From assembly GCA_965221035.1 (NCBI GenBank), contig OZ244860.1, positions 992,001-1,056,000 of the forward strand: 64,000 nucleotides of DNA. Direction: 5' to 3'. Under the pieces are notes generated by a model, which did no database searches, had not been told where the DNA came from, and worked only from the letters and a program-made list of their open reading frames with translations. Shown in pieces: positions 16,219 through 23,602 of the stretch (the stretch's first letter is position 1; each line of letters opens with the position of its first letter). A program made the translations under genes and the position numbers. The DNA is from UBA6522 sp965221035. Its GTDB lineage: Bacteria > Pseudomonadota > Gammaproteobacteria > Steroidobacterales > Rariloculaceae.

Positions 16219-17421
16219 ATGACCGCCATCCGAGTCCTGGCCGGAACCAAGAAAGGAGCGTTCATCCTCACGTCGGACGGCGCCCGGGAGAACTGGACTG
16301 TCCTTGGGCCGCATTTCGCCGGTTGGGAGATCTACCACGTCAAGGGCTCTACCGTCGATCCCGACCGCATCTACGCCTCCCAGACCAGCGATTGGTTCGG
16401 CCAGGTCATTCAGCGCTCAAAAGACGGTGGCGCCACCTGGGAGCAGCCCGGACCGGGTCCGAAATTGCCTGAATCGCCCCCCGGTTCCGAAGACGGCGAA
16501 TCAATGCCCCAGGGCAAGAGCAACCTGTTCGCGTATGACACGTCGGAGAGCACCGGCAAGCCGTTGACCACCCACCAGTGGTACGACGGTACCCAGCATC
16601 CGTGGGAATTCGCCCGAGTCTGGCACCTGGAGCCCTCGTTGACCGATCCCGATGTCGTCTACGCCGGTGTTGAAGACGCGGCGCTGTTTCGGACCACCGA
16701 CGGCGGCGAATCCTGGCACGAACTCGCGGGACTGAGGGGGCACAAGACCGGGGCCTCGTGGCAGCCAGGCGCGGGAGGCATGTGCCTGCACACGATCCTG
16801 CTCGACCCCGCAAACTCCGAACGGATCTTCGTTGCGGTCTCGGCGGCGGGATCGTTTCGCACGCTGGACGGCGGCAAGACCTGGACGACGATCAACCGCG
16901 GGCTCAGCTCCAGTTTCATGCCCGATCCGACCGCCGATATCGGCCATTGCGTGCACAGTCTGGCGATGCACCCGTCCAGTCCGGACAGGTTGTTCATGCA
17001 GAAACACTGGGATGTCATGCGCAGCGACGACGCCGGAGCCAACTGGTACGAGATCAGCGGTGACCTGCCGAGCGACTTCGGATATCCCATCGAAGTGCAT
17101 GCCCACGAGCCGGAAACCATCTACGTCGTCCCCATCAAGAGCGACTCGATACACTTCCCGCCCGAAGGCAGGCTTCGCGTCTACCGGAGCCGGTCGGGCG
17201 GCCATGAATGGGAAGCGCTCACCAACGGGCTGCCCCAGAGCAACTGCTACGTGAACGTGCTGCGGGATGCGATGGCCGTGGATTCGCTCGATCCCTGCGG
17301 AATCTACTTCGGAACCACGGGCGGACAGGTCTACGTGTCGCCGGACGGTGGCGATCACTGGACCCCGATCGTGAGGGATCTGCCCAGCGTCCTGTCGGTG
17401 GAGGTGCAGACTCTGCCGTGA
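16219..17421 (+). CDS. cytoplasmic BNR/Asp-box beta-propeller protein
   Basis: A 400-residue protein without a signal peptide, containing at least five Asp-box motifs of the S/T-x-D-x-G-x-x-W type (SKDGGATW, TTDGGESW, TLDGGKTW, SDDAGANW, SPDGGDHW). This gives a six- or seven-bladed sialidase-like or VPS10-like propeller. No sialidase active-site FRIP or RIP motif is seen, so glycosidase activity is doubtful. GGAG is present 8 bases before ATG. It lies between the ThiF-like and the MoaD-like genes and overlaps the latter by GTGA, implying translational coupling. A scaffold or target in the sulfur-carrier system is possible but unproven. Confidence 0.8.
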   Translation: MTAIRVLAGTKKGAFILTSDGARENWTVLGPHFAGWEIYHVKGSTVDPDRIYASQTSDWFGQVIQRSKDGGATWEQPGPGPKLPESPPGSEDGESMPQGKSNLFAYDTSESTGKPLTTHQWYDGTQHPWEFARVWHLEPSLTDPDVVYAGVEDAALFRTTDGGESWHELAGLRGHKTGASWQPGAGGMCLHTILLDPANSERIFVAVSAAGSFRTLDGGKTWTTINRGLSSSFMPDPTADIGHCVHSLAMHPSSPDRLFMQKHWDVMRSDDAGANWYEISGDLPSDFGYPIEVHAHEPETIYVVPIKSDSIHFPPEGRLRVYRSRSGGHEWEALTNGLPQSNCYVNVLRDAMAVDSLDPCGIYFGTTGGQVYVSPDGGDHWTPIVRDLPSVLSVEVQTLP

Positions 17422-17714
17422 TCCGCGTCGAGCTCCCCTTCCATCTGAAAACGCTGGCCGGTGTCGACGGCGAAGTGGCGCTTACCGTGCGGGGCGAAGT
17501 CACGCGGGCCTCGATCCTGGATGCGCTGGAGGAGCGCTACCCGATGCTCCGGGGCACGATCCGCGACCACACTAGCGGCAGGCGGCGCCCGCTGGTCCGG
17601 TTTTTCGCGTGCCAGGTGGACGTCACCCACGACCCGCCGACCGCGCCGCTGCCGGCAACCGTGGCGACCGGCGCGGAGCCCTTTCTGATCGTCGGCGCGA
17701 TCGCGGGAGGTTAG
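17418..17714 (+). CDS. MoaD/ThiS family sulfur carrier protein
   Basis: A 98-residue ubiquitin-fold protein: IRVELPFHLKTLAGVDGEVAL, TRASILDALEERYPMLRGTI, and a C-terminal GAIAGG ending in the diglycine needed for adenylation by an E1-like enzyme. GTG at 17418 overlaps the propeller stop (GTGA). The E1 partner is likely the product of 15096-16193. Larger than typical MoaD (80-85), with an inserted arginine-rich stretch at ~residues 53-65. Its target could be molybdopterin, thiamine or cysteine/thio-compound synthesis; this cannot be decided from sequence. It ends 8 bases before the convergent dienelactone hydrolase gene. Confidence 0.82.
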   Translation: MIRVELPFHLKTLAGVDGEVALTVRGEVTRASILDALEERYPMLRGTIRDHTSGRRRPLVRFFACQVDVTHDPPTAPLPATVATGAEPFLIVGAIAGG

Positions 17715-17721
17715 TGCCCAG

Positions 17722-18603
17722 CTAACCCGTCAGGTGCTCCGTAAAGAAGTCGATCGTTCGGCTCCACGCCAGATCGGCCGCCGCTTCGTTGTAACGCGGC
17801 GTCGAATTGTTGTGGAAACCGTGATTGGTGCCCTCGTACATGTGCATGCGGTAGTCAACCCCATTTGCCTGCAGCGCCGATTCGTACTCCGGCCACATGG
17901 CATTGATGCGCTCATCGTTCTCGGCGTACTGGATCATCATCGCCGCGCGAATGTCGGCCACGTCCTCGGAGGCCGGCGCCGCGCCATAGAAGGGCACGCC
18001 GGCGCTGAGATCTTCGCCCAGCGCCACCGCCAGACGATTTGTCATGCCGCCGCCCCAGCAGAAACCGGTGGCGCCGAGGCGACCGGTGGAAAGTTCATGG
18101 GCCTGAAGGAAGCGGGCGCTGTTGATCATGTCCTGGCCCAGTTCGGCCGGATCAAGGCCTCGCTGCAGCGTGCGGCCATCGTCGTCGTTTCCGGGATAAC
18201 CACCGACCGGCGAGAGCCCATCCGGCGCCAGCGCCAGGAAACCCGCGACGGCAGCGCGCCGGGCGACGTCTTCGACGTAGGGGTTGAGGCCGCGGTTCTC
18301 ATGGAAGATGACCACCGAGGGAAAGGGTCCCTCGCCGGCGGGCTGGACGAGGTAGCCGCGCATCATGCCCGAGGTGCCGCCCGGCGACGGGTATTCCACG
18401 TAGAGCCCCCGGATGCGCTCGTCGGTAAAGGAAATCGTCTGCGCCTCGGCATATCTCGGCATCAACGCCTGGGCCATCCAGAGGGCGGACACGCCGCCGA
18501 TCGTGATGGCCGCCGCCTTGCTCATGAATTCCCGGCGATCAATGCGCCCATGACAGTACTCGTCGTATAGGTCAAAGATTCGTTGGTCGATTTCCTGTGC
18601 CAT
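17722..18603 (-). CDS. Tat-exported dienelactone hydrolase family protein
   Basis: A 293-residue alpha/beta hydrolase. The N-terminus carries IDRREFMSKAAAITIGGVSALWMAQAL, a Tat-like signal (RR followed by a hydrophobic stretch), so it is probably periplasmic. The dienelactone hydrolase core has VVIFHENRGLNPYVEDVARR, the nucleophile-elbow GATGFCWGGGMT (Cys in G-x-C-x-G), the acid in QYAENDERIN and the His in GTNHGFHN, giving a Cys/Asp/His triad. Start ATG 18603 is chosen since GAGGAGGG lies 8 bases upstream. Substrate unknown; typical members open lactone rings or cleave esters. Confidence 0.88.
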   Translation of the reverse strand: MAQEIDQRIFDLYDEYCHGRIDRREFMSKAAAITIGGVSALWMAQALMPRYAEAQTISFTDERIRGLYVEYPSPGGTSGMMRGYLVQPAGEGPFPSVVIFHENRGLNPYVEDVARRAAVAGFLALAPDGLSPVGGYPGNDDDGRTLQRGLDPAELGQDMINSARFLQAHELSTGRLGATGFCWGGGMTNRLAVALGEDLSAGVPFYGAAPASEDVADIRAAMMIQYAENDERINAMWPEYESALQANGVDYRMHMYEGTNHGFHNNSTPRYNEAAADLAWSRTIDFFTEHLTG

Positions 18604-18816
18604 GGATTGTCCCTCCTCGATATGCATTTGATTCTTCGCTTGTACTGCGTGGCGCCAAATGGTGCCGGCCCGCGCCGTCTTCCCGGATAATACAGCATGT
18701 ACCGAAGCCGTTAGTGCTTGAACTGCATGACAATTGCGTAACAGGTTGTCACGACGCTGGGATCAGCCGACCCGACAACGCATAATGGGAATTCTTGCAA
18801 CGCAGGAAGCACACGC

Positions 18817-20292
18817 ATGCTGGACTCGAACGCAGGTCGAACGGGTGGACGGCGGTTGAGCGCCACGGCCGTGCTGCTGGCCCCGCTTGCGGGCATGACC
18901 GTCGCCGGGTGCGGCGGTCCGGCGGCGCCCGTTGAAGAACCGGCCATGCGCTGGCTCGCCGGCGACCATCACGTGCACTCGCGCTATAGCGTCCTCTGGG
19001 ACCAGGAATCCGATCCGCCGGAACCCCGCATCGGCGCGCACGGCGTTTACCCCATAGCCCTCAATGCGCTGATGGCGAAGCATTATGGGCTGGCCTGGAT
19101 GGTCACCACGGACCACGGCGGACGCCTGCACAGCAAGCTCTACCTGGAAGAGGCCTACCCCAACCTTCAGGTCGCGCGGGAAGTGGTTCCGGAAGTGATC
19201 CACTTCTACGGACTGGAATTGAACGTCCCCGGCGGAGATCACGGCAGCGTGATCTTCCCCCACACCCACGACGAGGCCCAACGCCTGTATGAATTCGAAT
19301 CGACGTTCGACCGGCGCAATGCCGATCCGTCGGACCCCGGTCGTGACTCCGAACCCCGCATGCTGGAGGCGCTGCGATCGCTGGATGCGCTTCCGGACAA
19401 ACCGGTGGTCATCGCCAATCATCCTTCAAGAACGGCCATGGGTGGAGCACCCTACGGGAGGTACACGCCGGAGGAATTTCGGGCGTGGAACGATACCTCC
19501 CCGGAAGTGGCGATCGGGATGGTGGGATCGCCCGGTCACCAGGCGATCTCCATCAACCGTGACGGATCCCTGCGCGAAGGCGGCACACGGGGTCAATATA
19601 GCGGCGTGAGGACGCGTGGCGGATTCGACCCGATGACCTCCGTCCTGGGAGGCCTCTGGGATTCCATGCTCGGCGAGGGCCGCCGGTGGTGGATCACCGC
19701 CAATTCGGATTCCCACCGGCACTGGAGCGACGGCGGCCCCGACTTCTGGCCCGGCGAATACTCCAAGACCTACGTCTACTCGCGGGAGAACAGCACCGAT
19801 ATCCTCGAAGCGCTTCGGTCAGGCCGCATATTTGTCTCCACGGGCGGCCTGGTAACCGAACTGTACGTGAACGCTGCAACCACGGGCGGCGCCGTGGCGG
19901 ACATCGGCGGAACGCTTCGGTTCGAGCCTGGCGAAAGCATTGTCGTGATGATTCGCCTGCGCGACCCGGAAGGGCAAAACGCCCACGGCGCGACGCCGAG
20001 CGTGCGTCGCGTGGACTTGATCGCCGGCGACATCGCCGGCCCCGTGGTTGACAGAAGCCGGGACACCAATCCCACTACGCGGATCATCCGGCGATTCGAA
20101 GAGGGCGACTGGAGCCGCGACGGCGAATTCATCTCCATGACGGAGCGGTTGGAAGACGTCGGCGACAGCCTGTACCTTCGAATCAGAGGCACCAATACCA
20201 CCGAACTGGAACCGGCGGAGGATACGCGCGGCGAAGACCCGTGGACCGATCTCTGGTTCTATTCCAATCCCATCTTTGCTGAAGCCAATTGA
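18817..20292 (+). CDS. PHP-domain-like metallo-phosphoesterase lipoprotein
   Basis: A 491-residue protein with a lipoprotein signal: charged N-terminus, hydrophobic segment and lipobox-like VAGC at residue ~32. The PHP-type metal ligands are in order: GDHHVHSRYS, TTDHGG, ELNVPGGDHGSVIF, IANHPSR, NSDSHRHW. A C-terminal region (residues ~355-491) is beta-rich. PHP domains are metal-dependent phosphoesterases, and CehA/McbA-like relatives act on the outside of the cell. Likely anchored in the outer or inner membrane facing the periplasm. No operon partners are clear; the neighbours are divergent or widely spaced. Confidence 0.82.
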   Translation: MLDSNAGRTGGRRLSATAVLLAPLAGMTVAGCGGPAAPVEEPAMRWLAGDHHVHSRYSVLWDQESDPPEPRIGAHGVYPIALNALMAKHYGLAWMVTTDHGGRLHSKLYLEEAYPNLQVAREVVPEVIHFYGLELNVPGGDHGSVIFPHTHDEAQRLYEFESTFDRRNADPSDPGRDSEPRMLEALRSLDALPDKPVVIANHPSRTAMGGAPYGRYTPEEFRAWNDTSPEVAIGMVGSPGHQAISINRDGSLREGGTRGQYSGVRTRGGFDPMTSVLGGLWDSMLGEGRRWWITANSDSHRHWSDGGPDFWPGEYSKTYVYSRENSTDILEALRSGRIFVSTGGLVTELYVNAATTGGAVADIGGTLRFEPGESIVVMIRLRDPEGQNAHGATPSVRRVDLIAGDIAGPVVDRSRDTNPTTRIIRRFEEGDWSRDGEFISMTERLEDVGDSLYLRIRGTNTTELEPAEDTRGEDPWTDLWFYSNPIFAEAN

Positions 20293-20362
20293 AGGCAACC
20301 GATATCGGGCAAACCAGGGGCCTCGATCCGTCCATGGCCGAATCGTCGCGAAGGGCTTGCTA

Positions 20363-20368
20363 TATAAT
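20363..20368 (+). promoter_or_regulatory. possible -10 element upstream of yceI-like gene
   Basis: A perfect TATAAT 36 bases upstream of the YceI-family start. No convincing -35 is visible at 16-18 bases, so this is a tentative site. Confidence 0.35.
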
Positions 20369-20404
20369 CCGCGGCGTATTTTGACCGATTAGCGAGGGGA
20401 TGGC

Positions 20405-20962
20405 ATGGCATCGCATCACAACTGGTTCATTCCGGGTCTGATTTTCTGCGGGCAAGTGGTTTCCGCCGCGGAATGGACGACAGTCGATTCGGCCAGCTCC
20501 GTGAGCTTCCTGGCCATTCAGCAGGGATCGCCGTTCGAAGGGGAATTCGGCTCCTTCACTGCTGAAATAGACTTCGACCGCGACAACCCTGCCGACGGCA
20601 GCATTGTCGGCGTCGTTGAGATGGACTCGGTTCGTACCGGAGACAGCGAACGCGACCGGACGTTGCTGGACCGCGAGTGGTTCGATCCGAGCAATCACCC
20701 GGAGTCACGTTTCGAGTCCGATAGTATCGAAGCCACCGGGACGGGATTTCGCGCCAACGGTCAACTCACGCTCAAGGGCGTCACGCAGCCCGTGGCAATG
20801 GACTTCACTTTCGAGGATACCGGCAGCGGCACCGCCGCACGATTTTCCGGCAGCTTTGATCTGGAGAGGCTCCAGTTCGGCGTGGGCGAAGGATTCTGGA
20901 GCGACACCAGCTGGACCAGCAATGAGGTCACGGTAACCGTTGAACTTGACCTGGAGCAATAG
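20405..20962 (+). CDS. YceI family periplasmic protein
   Basis: A 185-residue protein with a signal peptide (hydrophobic LIFCGQVVSA) and the YceI lipocalin-like domain: WTTVDSASSVSFLAIQQGSPFEGEFGSF, EVDFDRDNP-like EIDFDRDNPADGSI, DREWFDPSNHPESRFESDSI, GQLTLKGVTQPVAMDFTF. YceI proteins bind polyisoprenoids or related amphiphiles in the periplasm. Length is usual for the family. GGGGATGGC just before the ATG may serve as the ribosome site. It appears monocistronic, with a possible TATAAT box upstream. Confidence 0.88.
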   Translation: MASHHNWFIPGLIFCGQVVSAAEWTTVDSASSVSFLAIQQGSPFEGEFGSFTAEIDFDRDNPADGSIVGVVEMDSVRTGDSERDRTLLDREWFDPSNHPESRFESDSIEATGTGFRANGQLTLKGVTQPVAMDFTFEDTGSGTAARFSGSFDLERLQFGVGEGFWSDTSWTSNEVTVTVELDLEQ

Positions 20963-21043
20963 GCATTCCCGCAGGATTCAGGCGAGATCACCGTATCGTC
21001 GACCTGCTCTCATCGCCAGCCGCTCAGGCCTGCCGGCGGGACT

Positions 21044-22306
21044 CTACGTCAATCTGAAGTAGAGGTAGATCGGGAATATCACGGCCAGCGTCGCCGTTCC
21101 CGCAACGCTCCACCGGCGAACCCATTCCGGCGGCTGACGGTCTGGGGGGATATCCCCGTGGAACATGATGCGGTGATTCATGAAGGCGACCACCGGCCCA
21201 GTAAGGAATCCCAGGGCCGTAATGAAATCGATAAATGCCCCGAAGCTTCTCGGCAAGGCATAGAGCACCACGCCCGACGCCACGATCTGAAACCAGAGGA
21301 ATCCGCGATAGATACGCTCCTCCGAAGGAACGCCCGCGCCCTTGACCAGCTTCTTCGCCACATTGGCGTACACGCGGGGGAAGCCGTCAACCACGGCCAG
21401 CACGGTTGACAACATGACCGTAATCGCCGCCACGCTCACCAGAATCTCCGTCCACTGACCGATCACCGACGCAAAGATCCCGACGAATTGCGCGGCGAAC
21501 CCGACCGACGAGCCGGCCAATTCGACGTCCCGCCCGAGGAGCACAATCGTGCCCATGACCAGGAAACAGAACGCCAGCACAACACTCGTCACATAGCCGA
21601 CATGAAAGTCGAACAGCGAGACACGGGCGGATGCGGCCTGCCCCGACGTCCTGGCGCGGGCGACCACCCAGGCGGAAAGAAAGATTGCGCCGCCCATGCC
21701 GATGGGCATCCAGCCGGCGACCGAAACGGCGAAAAACAGGTTTGCCTCGTTGAATACGAACGGCACCGCGACACGATGACCCGGGTCCATGCCGGCGATG
21801 GCGGCCAGCGTGGCCAGCACGGTCAATATCGCGAAAAGCGCCACAAAGACCCGGGTGATGTTCTCCAGCACGCTGTAGCGGCCTAGCAGGAGCACGATGC
21901 TTGCCGCGAAAACCGTCGCCATGGTGGCGACGGTCGCGTCCACCTGCATCCCCAACAGGTTCATGCCGAGTCCGACGGTTACCAACGTCACCGCCGGGAC
22001 CACGCCGACGCCCTCGATCAACGTCGCCAGGAAAATGAGCGCAAGCAGCCAGCGACCTTGCCGCTCGTAGCCGCTGAGTACCGTCCTGCCGGTGATGGCA
22101 GCATATTCGGCGCCAAACCGGAAGGCGGGATACTTGATGGCGCACGCGGCGAAGATCAGGACAACGAGCGTAAGTCCGAATTCAGCGCCGGCGCGGGTCG
22201 ACTGCACCAGGTGTGAAACGCCCACCGCCGTGGCGGCGAACAACAGCCCGGGTCCAAGCCTCTTCAGCCGCGAGACGACCAGACCGGCTCCCCCCGAATT
22301 CTTCAT
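21044..22306 (-). CDS. divergent Nramp-like membrane transporter
   Basis: A 420-residue integral membrane protein with about eleven hydrophobic segments and an Nramp/LeuT-like layout. It starts with LGPGLLFAATAVGVSHLVQSTRAGAEFG, where canonical Nramps have DPGN, and the TM6 region reads GWMPIGMGG, where canonical members have MPH. The loss of both metal-coordinating motifs indicates that it is probably not a Mn/Fe transporter. It resembles the divergent Nramp-related clade of unknown substrate. Start ATG 22306 has GGGAG 6 bases upstream; the in-frame extension upstream reads a tandem repeat. It appears to be a single-gene transcription unit, divergent from the DUF6152 gene. Confidence 0.8.
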   Translation of the reverse strand: MKNSGGAGLVVSRLKRLGPGLLFAATAVGVSHLVQSTRAGAEFGLTLVVLIFAACAIKYPAFRFGAEYAAITGRTVLSGYERQGRWLLALIFLATLIEGVGVVPAVTLVTVGLGMNLLGMQVDATVATMATVFAASIVLLLGRYSVLENITRVFVALFAILTVLATLAAIAGMDPGHRVAVPFVFNEANLFFAVSVAGWMPIGMGGAIFLSAWVVARARTSGQAASARVSLFDFHVGYVTSVVLAFCFLVMGTIVLLGRDVELAGSSVGFAAQFVGIFASVIGQWTEILVSVAAITVMLSTVLAVVDGFPRVYANVAKKLVKGAGVPSEERIYRGFLWFQIVASGVVLYALPRSFGAFIDFITALGFLTGPVVAFMNHRIMFHGDIPPDRQPPEWVRRWSVAGTATLAVIFPIYLYFRLT

Positions 22307-22311
22307 AGCCG

Positions 22312-22353
22312 ACTCCCTGCGCGCGTCTCCCTGCGCGCGTCTCCCTGCGCACG
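22312..22353. repeat. three 14-bp tandem repeats carrying repeated Shine-Dalgarno sequences
   Basis: Three head-to-tail 14-bp units (22312-22325, 22326-22339, 22340-22353), core CTCCCTGCGC, two differences in total. On the minus strand each unit contains CAGGGAG, so the Nramp-like mRNA leader would carry three ribosome-site-like sequences, the nearest at 6 bases from the ATG. Confidence 0.75.
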
Positions 22354-22454
22354 GCGTACCACCCATTCCGATCTGTTATTATAGTTTCGCGGTCATCGAA
22401 ATCGCTCCTCGCCGCTTGTGGCGGGAACTCAAAACGCGAATTTGGAGCGCCCCC

Positions 22455-22844
22455 ATGAGGAAGTACGCTGCCAGCGGCCTTGCTGCCGCAATTCTTGTGA
22501 TCGGTTCGGCAAGCTGGGGACACCACTCCGCGTTCATGTTCGATTTCGAAACGGAGGTCACTCTGGATGGCGTCGTCAAGGAGTTCCAGTACACCAATCC
22601 GCATTCCTGGTTGCTGGTCGACGTCACCGGTCAAGACGGCACCGTTACGACCTGGGGGTTTGAAGCCGAGGGTCCGAGCACACTGATGCGGGCCGGCATA
22701 CGTAGAAGTGATCTCTCTCCCGGCACCCGGCTGAGCATTACCGGCAATCCAATGAAGGACGGTCGACCGGCGGCCGCCTGGATCACCGCAACAAGGGCGG
22801 ATGGCGCTGTATTCAATCCCCGCGCCGGATTCGCGATTCAGTAA
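22455..22844 (+). CDS. DUF6152 family exported protein (copy 3)
   Basis: A 129-residue protein: signal peptide (MRKYAASGLAAAILVIGSASWG), mature HHSAFMFDFETEVTLDGVVKEFQYTNPHSWLLVDV, then TWGFEAEGPSTLMRAGIRRSDL and GTRLSITGNPMKDGRPAAAWI. It is the classical small DUF6152 form, co-linear with copy 1 over its whole length. Start ATG 22455 has GGAG 7 bases upstream. Predicted periplasmic, function unknown. It is followed 38 bases later by a small conserved hypothetical gene on the same strand. Confidence 0.87.
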   Translation: MRKYAASGLAAAILVIGSASWGHHSAFMFDFETEVTLDGVVKEFQYTNPHSWLLVDVTGQDGTVTTWGFEAEGPSTLMRAGIRRSDLSPGTRLSITGNPMKDGRPAAAWITATRADGAVFNPRAGFAIQ

Positions 22845-22882
22845 TCGAGTCCGGCGACGCCCGAATCGGAACAGGTCCATTC

Positions 22883-23143
22883 ATGAGTAGCGACACACCC
22901 GTACTTGAGGACCCTTACGTGGTCGTATCCGTGCGCCGGTCCGAAGCTCCCCCGGGAGCCGAAGGAACGGGCTGGCACCGGTACGAGATCGTCCAGGGCA
23001 AAAACACGATCAAGGGCTACCGGCAGGGCAGCCGCGAGGACGTGACCGAAGCGGTGTCCGAGATCGCAGCACGCCTCAACGAGCGCCGCGCCGGCAAACG
23101 CGGACGAGTCAAGCTGACGGCGCCACAAAAGAAGAAGAACTAA
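22883..23143 (+). CDS. small hypothetical protein, basic C-terminus
   Basis: An 86-residue soluble protein without signal peptide or membrane segment: YVVVSVRRSEAPPGAEGTGWHRYEIVQGKNTIKGYRQG followed by a helical segment (VTEAVSEIAARLNERRAGK) and a lysine-rich end PQKKKN. The pattern looks like a small RNA- or DNA-binding or regulatory protein, but I do not recognise a family. Codon use resembles neighbours. Its 3' end overlaps the convergent gene at 23109-23525 by 35 bases, which makes one of the two ends less certain. Confidence 0.65.
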   Translation: MSSDTPVLEDPYVVVSVRRSEAPPGAEGTGWHRYEIVQGKNTIKGYRQGSREDVTEAVSEIAARLNERRAGKRGRVKLTAPQKKKN

Positions 23144-23525
23144 GGCCAGCCAACACGGCCCAAGATGGCTCTGCCGGGGCCACACTTCTGTCCGGCAGTG
23201 CCGCCTGCCGTTCCTCCGGAATCAATTGCTCTTCCAGGTTCGGCGACGCTTCTTCCGGCAGTTCCCAGGGTGGGAGTTCGCCGCCGGGCTGTTCTTCGTC
23301 TTCCGGGTACTCCGCCTCGGGCCGTTGGGGCGCCGTTTCGGGCACGACCGGGATGTCGGGCAGTTGGCGGCCGCGGTCGGGCGCGGGAATATAGTCCGTG
23401 ATTCTGAAGTAGCTGGTGGGATCCCTCAACAAGTACCGGCTGGTCACGTCATCCATCAGCAGCAGCAGGCCGATGGTGATCACCACGGCTCCGAGAACGG
23501 CAAGCAACACCCGGGAAAACATCAT
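23109..23525 (-). CDS. membrane-anchored Pro/Glu-rich hypothetical protein
   Basis: A 138-residue protein: one N-terminal transmembrane segment (VLLAVLGAVVITIGLLLLM, residues ~6-24) followed by a low-complexity tail rich in proline, glutamate and alanine. No domain recognised. The tail likely sits in the periplasm or cytoplasm as a linker-like extension. The last ~12 residues lie in the overlap with the convergent small gene. It is located 77 bases beyond the lytic transglycosylase gene on the same strand and may be co-transcribed. Confidence 0.55.
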   Translation of the reverse strand: MMFSRVLLAVLGAVVITIGLLLLMDDVTSRYLLRDPTSYFRITDYIPAPDRGRQLPDIPVVPETAPQRPEAEYPEDEEQPGGELPPWELPEEASPNLEEQLIPEERQAALPDRSVAPAEPSWAVLAGLSSSSFVAPSA

Positions 23526-23602
23526 AACGTCTCAGCGACGCCCAGGAACACGGCGCCACGCTTGAACGCCTTCTTGCCGCAAATATCCATGGGCCCTTTC
23601 CG

